Assembly: GCA_041742695.1 (NCBI GenBank)
Contig: JBGTOF010000450.1
Coordinates: 1-23,609, forward strand
Length of the DNA: 23,609 nt
Direction: 5' to 3'
Source of the DNA: Kaiparowitsia sp041742695
Lineage (GTDB): Bacteria > Cyanobacteriota > Cyanobacteriia > Elainellales > Elainellaceae
Below the pieces are notes generated by a model. The model saw nothing but the letters and a program-made list of their open reading frames with translations, did no database searches and was not told the origin of the DNA. The position numbers and the translations under genes are program-made. The first letter of the stretch is position 1. Every line of letters starts with the position of its first letter. Below, piece after piece: positions 7,523 through 15,426 of the stretch.

Positions 7523-8332
7523 TCAGTGGAATAAGGACAACTGTTGACCATCAGAGCGTTGGGCTACGACCTGTTCTACATCACCTCGGCGATAGAGTTC
7601 AGTCATGCGTTTGTAGCGTTTGACTGTGCGACCTTTGATGCCTGCTGCTGCGAGGTGCGATCGCCCTTCGGCAGTTGAGCAGCCCAACAGTTGAGCCGCA
7701 TCGGTCACCGAGAGCCATTGCTGGGCAAACCGCTGCAGAATTTCAGCATCTGGCAACTGCAAAATGTCGGTCAGCAATCGCTCAGCAAGCAGCCAACAGG
7801 CGATCGCATCAGCCTCTGCCCGATGCGACGTATCCACCGGAAAGTTAAAATGCTGCACCAAGTCGGGCAGACTGCGAGAGCGCAGGTGCGGCAGCATCAG
7901 TCGAGCCAGCTGAACCGTACATAAATGCTCGGCAGCAGGGCGCATAAACGTAATGCCTAGTCGCTCATACTCCGACTGCAAAAAACTGTAGTCAAACTCG
8001 AGGTTATGCGCCGTCAGCAGCCCCACCTGCAGCCACGGTTGAAACTGGGGAAGCACCTCTGCCGCCGTCGGTGCATCCGCTACCATCGCCTGGGTGATGC
8101 TCGTGATAGAGACAATATTGGGCGGAATGGCAGACTCTGGATTAACCAGCGTGCTCTGCTGATGCCGGATGCCGTCGGCCAGAGTGGCCTGCACCACCGC
8201 CAGTTCGGTAATGCGGCTGCTAGAGGCGCGACTGCCCGTAGTTTCCACATCTACTACAGTAAACGTCTGTTGGCTAGCTTGGCGATAGAACGCTAGCAAA
8301 TCAATCGATAGCAGAAGTGGGGGATGCGTCAT
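7523..8332 (-). CDS. DEDDh 3'-5' exonuclease (DnaQ-like) with C-terminal clamp-binding motif
   Basis: 269 residues. The exonuclease core shows all DEDDh residues: D28 and E30 in VVDVETTG, D114 in HNLEFDYSF, H170 and D175 in SHRAEADA. These coordinate two metals for stepwise 3'-5' hydrolysis, as in Pol III epsilon and related nucleases. After the core, residues about 206-255 (LSVTDAAQLLGCS, then a TVKRYKR basic stretch and ELYRRGDVEQV) look like a helix-turn-helix of the excisionase/MerR type. The last residues, QQLSLFH, match the bacterial beta-clamp consensus QL(S/D)LF. The protein is therefore likely to be brought to replication or repair sites. It is not a standard dnaQ because of the added domain. 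A single gene, convergent with the pentapeptide gene. Confidence 0.9.
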   Translation of the reverse strand: MTHPPLLLSIDLLAFYRQASQQTFTVVDVETTGSRASSSRITELAVVQATLADGIRHQQSTLVNPESAIPPNIVSITSITQAMVADAPTAAEVLPQFQPWLQVGLLTAHNLEFDYSFLQSEYERLGITFMRPAAEHLCTVQLARLMLPHLRSRSLPDLVQHFNFPVDTSHRAEADAIACWLLAERLLTDILQLPDAEILQRFAQQWLSVTDAAQLLGCSTAEGRSHLAAAGIKGRTVKRYKRMTELYRRGDVEQVVAQRSDGQQLSLFH

Positions 8333-8391
8333 CGTACAGCGCGTCAGGAGACTCTATCAAATTCAGACAAATTCAGATAAACCACGATTAA

Positions 8392-8451
8392 GACTGCCGC
8401 AGTGGATGCTTTTGGGGAGAGAACTAGCTTCCTCAAAAGCATCCAACAGTC
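8392..8451. repeat. Long hairpin between asparaginase and exonuclease genes
   Basis: Arms 8403-8418 and 8430-8445 pair over 16 bp with one G-T wobble (12 perfect outer pairs, TGGATGCTTTTG/CAAAAGCATCCA) around an 11-nt loop. A further 5-bp outer pair (GACTG/CAGTC) flanks it. It lies 56 bases past the asparaginase stop and could end that leftward operon, but no T-run follows in that direction. Confidence 0.65.
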
Positions 8452-8500
8452 CCGAGCCACCACATAGAGTGTGTGAGGCCGGATTGTCTAAAGGAAGTCG

Positions 8501-9454
8501 CTAGAGCAGCGTCAGATCGCCGACGACATCCAACCGCTTCACGTCGCTGAGCAGCATATAACGCTCAGACAAGGTTTCGGCGATCGCAGGCGTAATCCAC
8601 CCCATCTGACGCAGCAAATGCACCGCCACCGCGTATTTAGCCCGACGGGCCCCATCGTTGACCTTAATCGCGATGCCCAGCCCTTCGCCCACACGGCCGA
8701 TGCACTGCACGCCTTCCGCACCCGATTTGCTCACCAATTCACCATCTGTAAGCCGCATCAGCTCCGTATCAAACTGCCCTTCCCCCGAAATTAAGGCTGG
8801 ATGGTGCGTCATAGCACGCACTACCCGCTCAAGATCGAGGCTAGAGCCCGAGGCCAATAGGGCATAGAGGGTCGCCATTTGGCTAAGTTGCAAGAAATAG
8901 GTGGGCGCGCCACAGTCATCTCGCACGCCAATAAACTCAGCCGCAGGCATCTTCAATAGCTCTGCCATCTTAGAGAGGATCATGGTCTGAACCGGGTGGT
9001 CGCGATGCAGGTAAGAGCCCAGCGAAAAATTGCAGAGCTGACATACTGCCAACATCCCCGCGTGCTTGCCCGAGCAGTTGTGCTGCAATGGGCTATGCTT
9101 GCCCTCGGGAATGGGGCACTGTAACATAGCCGGATCAACATCACAACGCCAGAGAATGTTAAAGGCCTGCCGAGCTTGCTCAACCGTCCCCTGATGCGAG
9201 GCACACATAATGGCTAGGTCGCGATCGCTCAACTGAAACCGCTCCAACGCACCCGACGAGGTTACGGCCAGCGCCTGAAACGGCTTAAGGGCAGAGCGGA
9301 CAAAGGTTGCGGTTTCAGCATTACCCGCCACTGATAGCACCCGACCTCGATCATCAGCCACGGCGGCCTGAATAGAATGGGTCGATTCAACAATGCCCTC
9401 GCGCAAGAGCCGAACTTCTAACTCTGCAGTACATGTGCGTTTTCCCATACTCAT
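8501..9454 (-). CDS. Asparaginase (PF06089, Rhizobium etli type-II-like family)
   Basis: Predicted to hydrolyse L-asparagine to aspartate and ammonia in the cytoplasm. It belongs to the serine/cysteine-rich family typified by the R. etli enzymes, not to the E. coli AnsA/AnsB fold. Seen: the SxxK-type SALKPFQAL, CASHQGT, the HNCSGKHAGM block with Cys and Lys, DDCGAPTYF, and SKSGAEGVQC. These correspond to the catalytic Ser/Lys and the zinc-binding cysteines known in that family. The frame also opens at a GTG (9463). I prefer the ATG at 9454 because AGGTGA sits just upstream of it, giving 317 residues. Last of the leftward cluster rsfS, CGLD27, asparaginase, separated from CGLD27 by about 85 bases. 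Confidence 0.9.
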   Translation of the reverse strand: MSMGKRTCTAELEVRLLREGIVESTHSIQAAVADDRGRVLSVAGNAETATFVRSALKPFQALAVTSSGALERFQLSDRDLAIMCASHQGTVEQARQAFNILWRCDVDPAMLQCPIPEGKHSPLQHNCSGKHAGMLAVCQLCNFSLGSYLHRDHPVQTMILSKMAELLKMPAAEFIGVRDDCGAPTYFLQLSQMATLYALLASGSSLDLERVVRAMTHHPALISGEGQFDTELMRLTDGELVSKSGAEGVQCIGRVGEGLGIAIKVNDGARRAKYAVAVHLLRQMGWITPAIAETLSERYMLLSDVKRLDVVGDLTLL

Positions 9455-9538
9455 AGCTGTCACCTGTGACTTACTTCCGTCACGTAATTTCGCGCTTATT
9501 GCCCATCAATCTAGGCGATCGCCGGTTCCATCATCCGT

Positions 9539-10048
9539 CTAAAAGCCGAATAGCACAATCCACACACTGGCTCCCAACACCAGCACCCCACCAAAAGCCG
9601 CAAAGGTTAGAAAAAGCCGCTGCAAAATCGGCTTAATTTGATACGTCACAATCAGGCGATCGCGCTCTACCACCTCATCGGGCTTTGTCCAGGTTTGCCC
9701 GTCATACCAACCAGACTCTTCATAAAAAATAGTTTCACGCAGCAGGCGATCGCGCACATAGAGCCAGCCCAACAGCAGCCGCACTAGTGCCAAGCCAGGC
9801 AGCACCAGCGCCCCCGCCGCCGCGCACAGCACAAATTGACCAGGGTGTTTTTGAGCCGGAAAACTCACCGCTGCCACCGGAGCCGACAGCAGCCAGCTTA
9901 AGCCCCACAGCACCACAATCGGCTTGAGGTATGACACCAACCCCAGCGTCGCCCAGCGAAAATACCAAGATTCTGCCAGGTCACGAAACTCATTAAGGGG
10001 CTGCTGCTCAGACGGAACGGGGCAGACAGGAGCAGAAGGCTTCATCAT
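9539..10048 (-). CDS. CGLD27-family membrane protein (DUF1230)
   Basis: 169 residues. It matches the CGLD27 family (conserved in the green lineage and diatoms) found in cyanobacteria and chloroplast-targeted in plants. Diagnostic blocks are CPVPSEQQPLNEFRDLAESWYFRWATL at the N-terminus, the central RDRLLRETIFYEESGWYDGQTW, and RLIVTYQIKPILQRL. Two hydrophobic segments lie in the first half (about 43-60 and 72-92) and one at the end (about 147-168), so it is an integral membrane protein, probably thylakoid or plasma membrane. Plant members are linked to iron deficiency and photosynthesis, but the molecular role is unknown. Two in-frame ATGs at the start are equally possible. Middle gene between rsfS and asparaginase. 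Confidence 0.9.
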   Translation of the reverse strand: MMKPSAPVCPVPSEQQPLNEFRDLAESWYFRWATLGLVSYLKPIVVLWGLSWLLSAPVAAVSFPAQKHPGQFVLCAAAGALVLPGLALVRLLLGWLYVRDRLLRETIFYEESGWYDGQTWTKPDEVVERDRLIVTYQIKPILQRLFLTFAAFGGVLVLGASVWIVLFGF

Positions 10049-10202
10049 CCAGAGTCAACTATCCAAGGTCAAGATGGCATATGGGACAAGGGGCGTGCAG
10101 ATTAAACCAGCGACCGAGCTGCACCCGCATCAAACAGGCTACACCCTCCACTATGACCATATCCCAAATTGCAGATCTTGCAGCTGCGCTGGCGATGCCT
10201 CC

Positions 10203-10661
10203 CTATGTGCTCGTGGCTCCTGCAATAGACAACGGCACTCGCTCGGCATGGCCCCAAAACGCTTCTAGACTATAAAAGTCGCGCTCATCGGGCATGAAGA
10301 TATGCGCCACCACCTCGCCATAGTCAATCAGCAGCCATCTCCCATCGGCCTGTCCCTCTTTTCGTAGGGGCACGCGATCCCATTGCTCTTCGACTTTGGC
10401 CTCAATGGAGTTGGCGATCGCCCGCACCTGCGGCATCGACAAACCCGTGATGATGACGAAGTAATCTGCCAGGTATGAGACATCGGTGACCTTGAGCATC
10501 ACAATGTCTGAACCCTTGCGATCGTCAGCGGCATCCACCACCGTCAGCGCCAAGCGATAGGTATCATCCGACTCATCCAATGGGGATGGCAGGGCCTCTT
10601 GCGTCAGTGGAGCCGAAGATTCAGAGACGTGGGAACGAGATGCATGGGGGAAATTTGTCAT
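10203..10661 (-). CDS. rsfS: Ribosome silencing factor RsfS (YbeB/Iojap)
   Basis: 152 residues. The DUF143/Oligomerisation core spans about 33-145: LALTVVDAADDRKGSDIVML, YLADYFVIITGLSMPQVRAIAN, and GRWLLIDYGEVVAHIFM with RDFYSLEAFWG. RsfS binds ribosomal protein L14 (uL14) on the large subunit and blocks joining with the small subunit, so translation drops in stationary phase or starvation. The first ~30 residues are a Ser/Pro-rich extension, a common addition in cyanobacteria. A GAGGAA lies upstream of the ATG but about 14 bases away, so a downstream start is conceivable. It is the first gene of the leftward group; 154 bases separate it from CGLD27. Confidence 0.96.
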   Translation of the reverse strand: MTNFPHASRSHVSESSAPLTQEALPSPLDESDDTYRLALTVVDAADDRKGSDIVMLKVTDVSYLADYFVIITGLSMPQVRAIANSIEAKVEEQWDRVPLRKEGQADGRWLLIDYGEVVAHIFMPDERDFYSLEAFWGHAERVPLSIAGATST

Positions 10662-10997
10662 TAATTGATGTTAATTCCTCAGCGTTGGGTCATTTAAGCC
10701 AGCGCAGCGCTGAAATTGCTGCCCTGGCACAGGTTAGAAAAGGAGACAGTGCAGGCTAGAGCCGCTTACGCATCTAGAGCGCGGCCTGGTGCACAGTTTG
10801 GGGCATTGGCCCAAATGAACTGCCACACTGGACAAGTGCCTTAGTGCAGCACCCCATCTTCTAGTTATGACACTCTGACCATCATCTGTGGAGAGGAATT
10901 AGGGGTTTTTAACATAACGTGAGGGGAGAACGCGTTGAAGCGGCATGCGGAGGGCGGCGTGAACGAGTCATTCCGAGGTTGGGTGAAGTTTGCTTCT
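10662..10997. other. Intergenic gap between rsfS and the hydrolase fusion
   Basis: 336 bases on the leftward strand: the 3' flank of the hydrolase gene and the upstream region of rsfS. No gene is seen. It contains a modest inverted repeat TTTGGG/CCCAAA around a GCATTGG loop (about 10798-10816). There is no strong terminator and no recognised promoter. Confidence 0.5.
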
Positions 10998-13484
10998 TTA
11001 CCGGAAACAGAAATCAAGGGTGGCGAGGGCATTGTTGGAGAAGTCGCCCAGCCAGTCGCGGCGAGCTTGCAACGCTGCATCGCTGCGCAGAAACCGGTTG
11101 ACGGTGGTCTGCCAGGGGCGATCGCCCGCGGGCAGCAGCAGGCCATAAAAATTGCAGGAGAGCGGTGTCGCAGGCACCAGCGCAAATGCCGTCGGCGACT
11201 CCCCTCCGCGGGCGACTTCGCCCAGCAGCCGCAGGCCATCATCAGCCACGGCATCCAGGCTCCCGTTTAGCAGAGCTTGCAGATCGAAATCCTCAGCCAC
11301 CCGAATCTCAGCCTGGGGGTAGCGCTGCTGCAGGTTAGCAGCGGTGCGGTCATCCACCACCCCCACCGCAAGCCCGGACAAGCCCTGATTGAGATTTACC
11401 GCCTCTGCTGTTGCCGCACTCACGAGCACCTGGGTTCCCGACACCATAAACGGTTCTGAAAACACCACGCCACGTTCACTCTCCTCGATCACATTGGGGC
11501 CACACTCCAGATGCACCGCACCGCTTTGCACCAGATCTGCACGGGTGCTGGCGTTCGACGGCAGTTGAATGACATCAAGGCCCAAGGGGCGATCGCCGCT
11601 CCCCCCACTCCGAGATAAATGCTGTGCTAGCGCAGTCGCTAGGTCAAAGCAATAGCCATCCCAGCGGCCTTCGCGATCAATGGAACCCAGCGGGGCCGAG
11701 TCGGTGCGAATGCCAACCCGCAGGAGCCCCGTTTGCTGAATGTCTTCTAGCACAGATGCCGGGGTCGTTGAGGCTGCTGTGGCAGTCACGGCGGCAGGGA
11801 AGCTTCCGCCATAGGCGGCATTGAGCTGATCAGCGGGGAGCGATCGCACGACATAGATCGGCATTTCAGGCTGGCTGATGCGATCGGCATAGGCTGCCGT
11901 CAGGTAGGGTCGATAGGGCGACGCGTCGGGATTTTCACTTAGGTAGGTGCCGAAAAATGCCACACTGAGCGATCGCTGGTAGGCGCGTCCAATGCTGGCA
12001 TCAGGGCCATGCAGCGCCCTGGGCACCAGTTCCAAATTGCTGGGGCTGCTGGTCGAGAAGTGGTTCCCTGGCACCATCATCGCCAGATACTTATCGGGAG
12101 AGTTCATCCACGCAAACATCGGGATTTGCTCATACACCGATGGAGCTAGGAGATCGTGGCTTCCCGCCAGAATCAGCGTGGGAATTTCGATATTCGCCAT
12201 CCCTGCCGGGCCATAGAGCGTCGCTCCCATGGGATATTGGGCAAACGCCGCCCGAATGCGCGGATCGGTAAAGGCATACTCCGTCGGTGGCAAAAAGCGG
12301 GCGTGGCATTGGAGCAAAAAGGACGGGTTGAACTGAGTCAGCCCATCTGCACAGGCGGCATCAAACTGCGCCGGATTGAAGCTAGCGCCTGCGGCCGAAA
12401 TTGTGGTTAACCCGCCAAAGGAGGCCCCAATCACTCCCACCCGCTGCAAATCGAGCAGATTAGCCCAGTCGGGATCACGCTCGGCTAGGGCTTCAAACTC
12501 GTCCAGCATATAAATAATGTCAAGCTGGCGGCTGACATATTCGATGGGGCTCATGATATCGCCCGAGCGTCCCTGCAAAAAGTTGCTGCGGAAGGTGTCA
12601 GTGGTGCCGATATGCTCGGGCACTAGTACTGCAAAGCCGTGGGACGTAAGGTGATCGGCGACGGTTGCGCCATCGGTGAGCCGCCCGCCAAAGCCATGGG
12701 AAAACACCACGACAGGCACCGGGCCAGAGACGCCCTCCGGCAGGTAGGCGTCGGCGCGGAGGGTATAGCGGGTCGCCAAGCCCTGAAGCGTGGCGCGGGT
12801 GGCGCGGATGTCGAAACTCAACCGCTCACGCCGATAGGTGTAGGGGCCGGGCTGGCTCAAATCGGCAAGAGCCGAGGCGGGCAGGGGCTGGGCTGAGGCC
12901 TCTTGCTGCGCCGCTTGCCGAATTACCTCGACTGCCGCATCACGATGCACGAGCACCGCAGAGAGTTCTCGGGCGATCGCCTGCAAATAGCGCAAATCAA
13001 CCCGCACTTCGTCTCCCGGAAACTGCCGCAGCACATCAATAGCCGTCCACCCCTCAGGCTGGTTTGCCGCTGTCAAAATCAGCGCTGACCGCAGCCCCGA
13101 AAAGCCGTTGCGCCCCGAGGGCATTGTGAAGGCCCGCCCCGCACTCTGCAACACCTGTTCGACCATCGGCACGTAGGTGATCCGTGCTACCGTTTCGGCA
13201 TTGACCGTGAGCGATCGCCCTAATCCTTGGCGCAGTTGAGCCCGAGTTGGCTCATTCACAGCCCGCAGCATCAACGCCAACGTGCCTGAGGCCGTCCCCT
13301 CCTCCACAAACGTTTCCAGCGCATCCAGCGACACAGTGAGCTGAAGCGGCCCTAAAAAAGTGGTAATGCGCTCGGCACTGCGAGCGGGTTGGGGCAGCAG
13401 CGCCAGCCCCCACACTCCCATCACCAGGCTAATTCCGGTAGAAACCAAGCGGTGAGCAAGCGAGGACAGATGAGATGAGATCAT
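10998..13484 (-). CDS. Exported alpha/beta-hydrolase (DUF1400) fused to a type-3 solute-binding domain
   Basis: A continuous frame of 828 residues from the ATG at 13484; a TTG 12 codons earlier (13520) is possible. Counting from that TTG: signal peptide with cleavage after ARSA (about 49); DUF1400 region (about 50-190), a cyanobacterial domain next to esterases; alpha/beta-hydrolase core (about 265-520) with oxyanion block VVVFSHGFGG, nucleophile S367 in GASFGG, D456 in AGSHDLLAP, H487 in PGNHFS; a low-complexity linker (about 565-590); then a periplasmic amino-acid-binding-like domain (SBP_bac_3, about 591-840), starting LEDIQQTGLLRVGIRTDSAPLG and including RWDGYCFDLATALAQ. So the likely place is periplasmic. 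The substrate is unknown: the first part resembles dienelactone-type esterases, the second binds small ligands in its relatives. Downstream of the TldD-like gene on the same strand with a 114-base gap. Confidence 0.88.
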   Translation of the reverse strand: MISSHLSSLAHRLVSTGISLVMGVWGLALLPQPARSAERITTFLGPLQLTVSLDALETFVEEGTASGTLALMLRAVNEPTRAQLRQGLGRSLTVNAETVARITYVPMVEQVLQSAGRAFTMPSGRNGFSGLRSALILTAANQPEGWTAIDVLRQFPGDEVRVDLRYLQAIARELSAVLVHRDAAVEVIRQAAQQEASAQPLPASALADLSQPGPYTYRRERLSFDIRATRATLQGLATRYTLRADAYLPEGVSGPVPVVVFSHGFGGRLTDGATVADHLTSHGFAVLVPEHIGTTDTFRSNFLQGRSGDIMSPIEYVSRQLDIIYMLDEFEALAERDPDWANLLDLQRVGVIGASFGGLTTISAAGASFNPAQFDAACADGLTQFNPSFLLQCHARFLPPTEYAFTDPRIRAAFAQYPMGATLYGPAGMANIEIPTLILAGSHDLLAPSVYEQIPMFAWMNSPDKYLAMMVPGNHFSTSSPSNLELVPRALHGPDASIGRAYQRSLSVAFFGTYLSENPDASPYRPYLTAAYADRISQPEMPIYVVRSLPADQLNAAYGGSFPAAVTATAASTTPASVLEDIQQTGLLRVGIRTDSAPLGSIDREGRWDGYCFDLATALAQHLSRSGGSGDRPLGLDVIQLPSNASTRADLVQSGAVHLECGPNVIEESERGVVFSEPFMVSGTQVLVSAATAEAVNLNQGLSGLAVGVVDDRTAANLQQRYPQAEIRVAEDFDLQALLNGSLDAVADDGLRLLGEVARGGESPTAFALVPATPLSCNFYGLLLPAGDRPWQTTVNRFLRSDAALQARRDWLGDFSNNALATLDFCFR

Positions 13485-13598
13485 GGCTGAGGACGGCACA
13501 ACACAGTAGATAGCTGCCAAATCCTAACCTAAATTGCAGCGGGCAGACCAAGGGGTGCCGCTGGCTTGACCGCAGCCCGGTTCAACCGCCCGTTCGCC

Positions 13599-15002
13599 TT
13601 AACCCTCTGCAGCCTCACCGCCCACCACAATGTTGCGGATGCGCAAGCTCGGGCCACCACAGCCGACCGCCAGGCCGCTCTGCCCGCCTTTGCCACAGCC
13701 GCCCGACTCATCCCAGAAAAAATCATTCCCAATCGCTTCAATATCGGCCAAGGTCGTAAACACATTGCCCGACAGTGTCACATCTCGCACAGGTTCCGCC
13801 AGCTCGCCATTGCGAATCATCCAGGCTTCGCCCGCTGTAAAGGTAAACATTTCACCATTGGTCATGCCGCCAATCCAGTTGCGGGCGTAGACGCCTTCCC
13901 GAATGTCGCTCGGCAGATCGGCCACCGGGGTTGTTCCCGACTCGATCCAGGTATTGGTCATGCGCACCAGCGGGGGATAGTGATAATTGAGGCAGCGGGC
14001 ATTGCCCGTGGGGGTTTCGTCAAGCTTACCCGCGGTTTCACGCGAGTGCAGCCGCCCCACCAGCACCCCATCCTGAATCAGCTGCGTGGTGGTGGCAGGC
14101 ACGCCCTCATCGTCATAGGCATAGCTGCCCCGGTGCCCCGGCGGTGCAGCCCCATCAAAAATTTGCAGCTCATCCGAGCCAAACCGCCGACCTAAGGTCA
14201 TCACTTCCATCAGGTCGGGGTTTTCATAGATCATGTCAGATTCCGACAGATGCCCAAAGGCTTCATGCACAAACAGCCCCGTCAGAATGGGATCAATCAC
14301 GACAGTGTAGGTATTGCCCTTGACCGGGGGCAAGGCCAACGCATCCACTGCCCGCTGCGCTGCGCTCCGCACCTGCGCATCTAGCTGCTCAAGATCTTCA
14401 TAGGCGCAACGAGAGCCGGTGGTTTCACGCCCCGTTTGCACCATATCGCTATGGCGAGCAGTCGCGGCAAAGCGCATTTCCATATCTGACCACGATTGCT
14501 CAATCAGCGTGCCTTCTGAGGTGGCAATCACCACGCGCTGGGTGCTGTCGCCGTAGCGCACCGAGGTGGTGGTGATGCGATCATCCACGCTGCGGAGAAT
14601 CTCGGCATAGTGGCGGCACAGGTCTTTTTTGTGGGCGAGGGGAATGTGGCGGGGGTCGCTACCCGTGAGGGGCAGGTGGTAGGCGTCTTGCAGGATGGGG
14701 ATGGGGGCCAGCAACGTTTCGTCATCCCCTACGAGATGGGCGGCGGCGATCGCCTCCTCTAAGCGATCGCTCAACTGCTCTAGGCGGTTAAAGCTAGCGA
14801 ACCCCCAGCCCCCCTGGTGGCAGACGCGCACTTGCCCGCCCACTGCAATGCCCTCGCTAAGGGTTTCGACCTTGCCGCTTCGCAGCAAAATATCAGTGCC
14901 TTCTGCTTCTTCGAGGCGAACCGAGAGAAAGTCAGCGCGATGGCGATAGCGCGCCAGCAGGTCGGTCAGCAAGCTTTTGGCGTCGGGTAATGCAACAAGC
15001 AT
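13599..15002 (-). CDS. tldD: TldD/PmbA-family zinc metallopeptidase
   Basis: 467 residues. The metal site HEAFGH (H246-E247...H251) is the TldD form of the HExxxH motif, followed by LSESDMIYENPDLM. Other family blocks: SGKVETLSEGIAVGGQVRV near the N-terminus, RGSYAYDDEGVPATTTQLI, and the C-terminal NGEMFTFTAGEAWMIRNGEL and DESGGCGKGGQS. TldD is the catalytic partner in the TldD/TldE complex, which threads and cuts unfolded peptides, known for processing microcin B17 and degrading CcdA. A TldE partner is not in this window. The ATG at 15002 begins the frame; no clear ribosome-binding site. It lies upstream of the hydrolase fusion on the same strand. The symbol is by family; cyanobacteria carry paralogues, so TldD versus a relative is not certain. 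Confidence 0.93.
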   Translation of the reverse strand: MLVALPDAKSLLTDLLARYRHRADFLSVRLEEAEGTDILLRSGKVETLSEGIAVGGQVRVCHQGGWGFASFNRLEQLSDRLEEAIAAAHLVGDDETLLAPIPILQDAYHLPLTGSDPRHIPLAHKKDLCRHYAEILRSVDDRITTTSVRYGDSTQRVVIATSEGTLIEQSWSDMEMRFAATARHSDMVQTGRETTGSRCAYEDLEQLDAQVRSAAQRAVDALALPPVKGNTYTVVIDPILTGLFVHEAFGHLSESDMIYENPDLMEVMTLGRRFGSDELQIFDGAAPPGHRGSYAYDDEGVPATTTQLIQDGVLVGRLHSRETAGKLDETPTGNARCLNYHYPPLVRMTNTWIESGTTPVADLPSDIREGVYARNWIGGMTNGEMFTFTAGEAWMIRNGELAEPVRDVTLSGNVFTTLADIEAIGNDFFWDESGGCGKGGQSGLAVGCGGPSLRIRNIVVGGEAAEG

Positions 15003-15426
15003 AGAGGGTTGGGGATAAGGGAAATAAATCGGAACACCGTAGAATTCAGAATAGTTAGAACAGGCTTAGATCGCGTCAAGCGTGCGGCTCATCGTTAAAA
15101 ATGCAATTGTTGCGGCACTTTACTAGGAAGTTAGCTCTGCTTACCCGCGCAGGTTGATTCATCATTTTTTACTCATCTTTATTTTAGGAGGCTGAGGGGC
15201 GATCGCACGGCTTTAGCCTGTTTCGCAACCAGATCAGCCCTGCATTGAGTAAATCGCCGGTTGCCCCTAATGACGATAGCCTCTTTAGACGGGTGGGAGG
15301 GCAGCATCCAGAGCACTCTGTAGAACGCCTACAATTGAAGGTGAGCCTGGGAACGTGATCGTGATTCAACGCCAATCTGGGGGTTGATGGCGTCACCAGG
15401 TCAGACCGCTTGCTATTGATTCAACG
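15003..15426. other. Intergenic gap between divergent tldD and exported-protein genes
   Basis: 424 bases with no supportable gene. It serves as the upstream region of both divergent genes. A perfect Shine-Dalgarno-like AGGAGG at about 15186-15191 follows an AT-rich tract (15160-15185), but no start codon lies at a useful distance, so it is not assigned. One HIP1 site is present near 15201. Confidence 0.5.
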
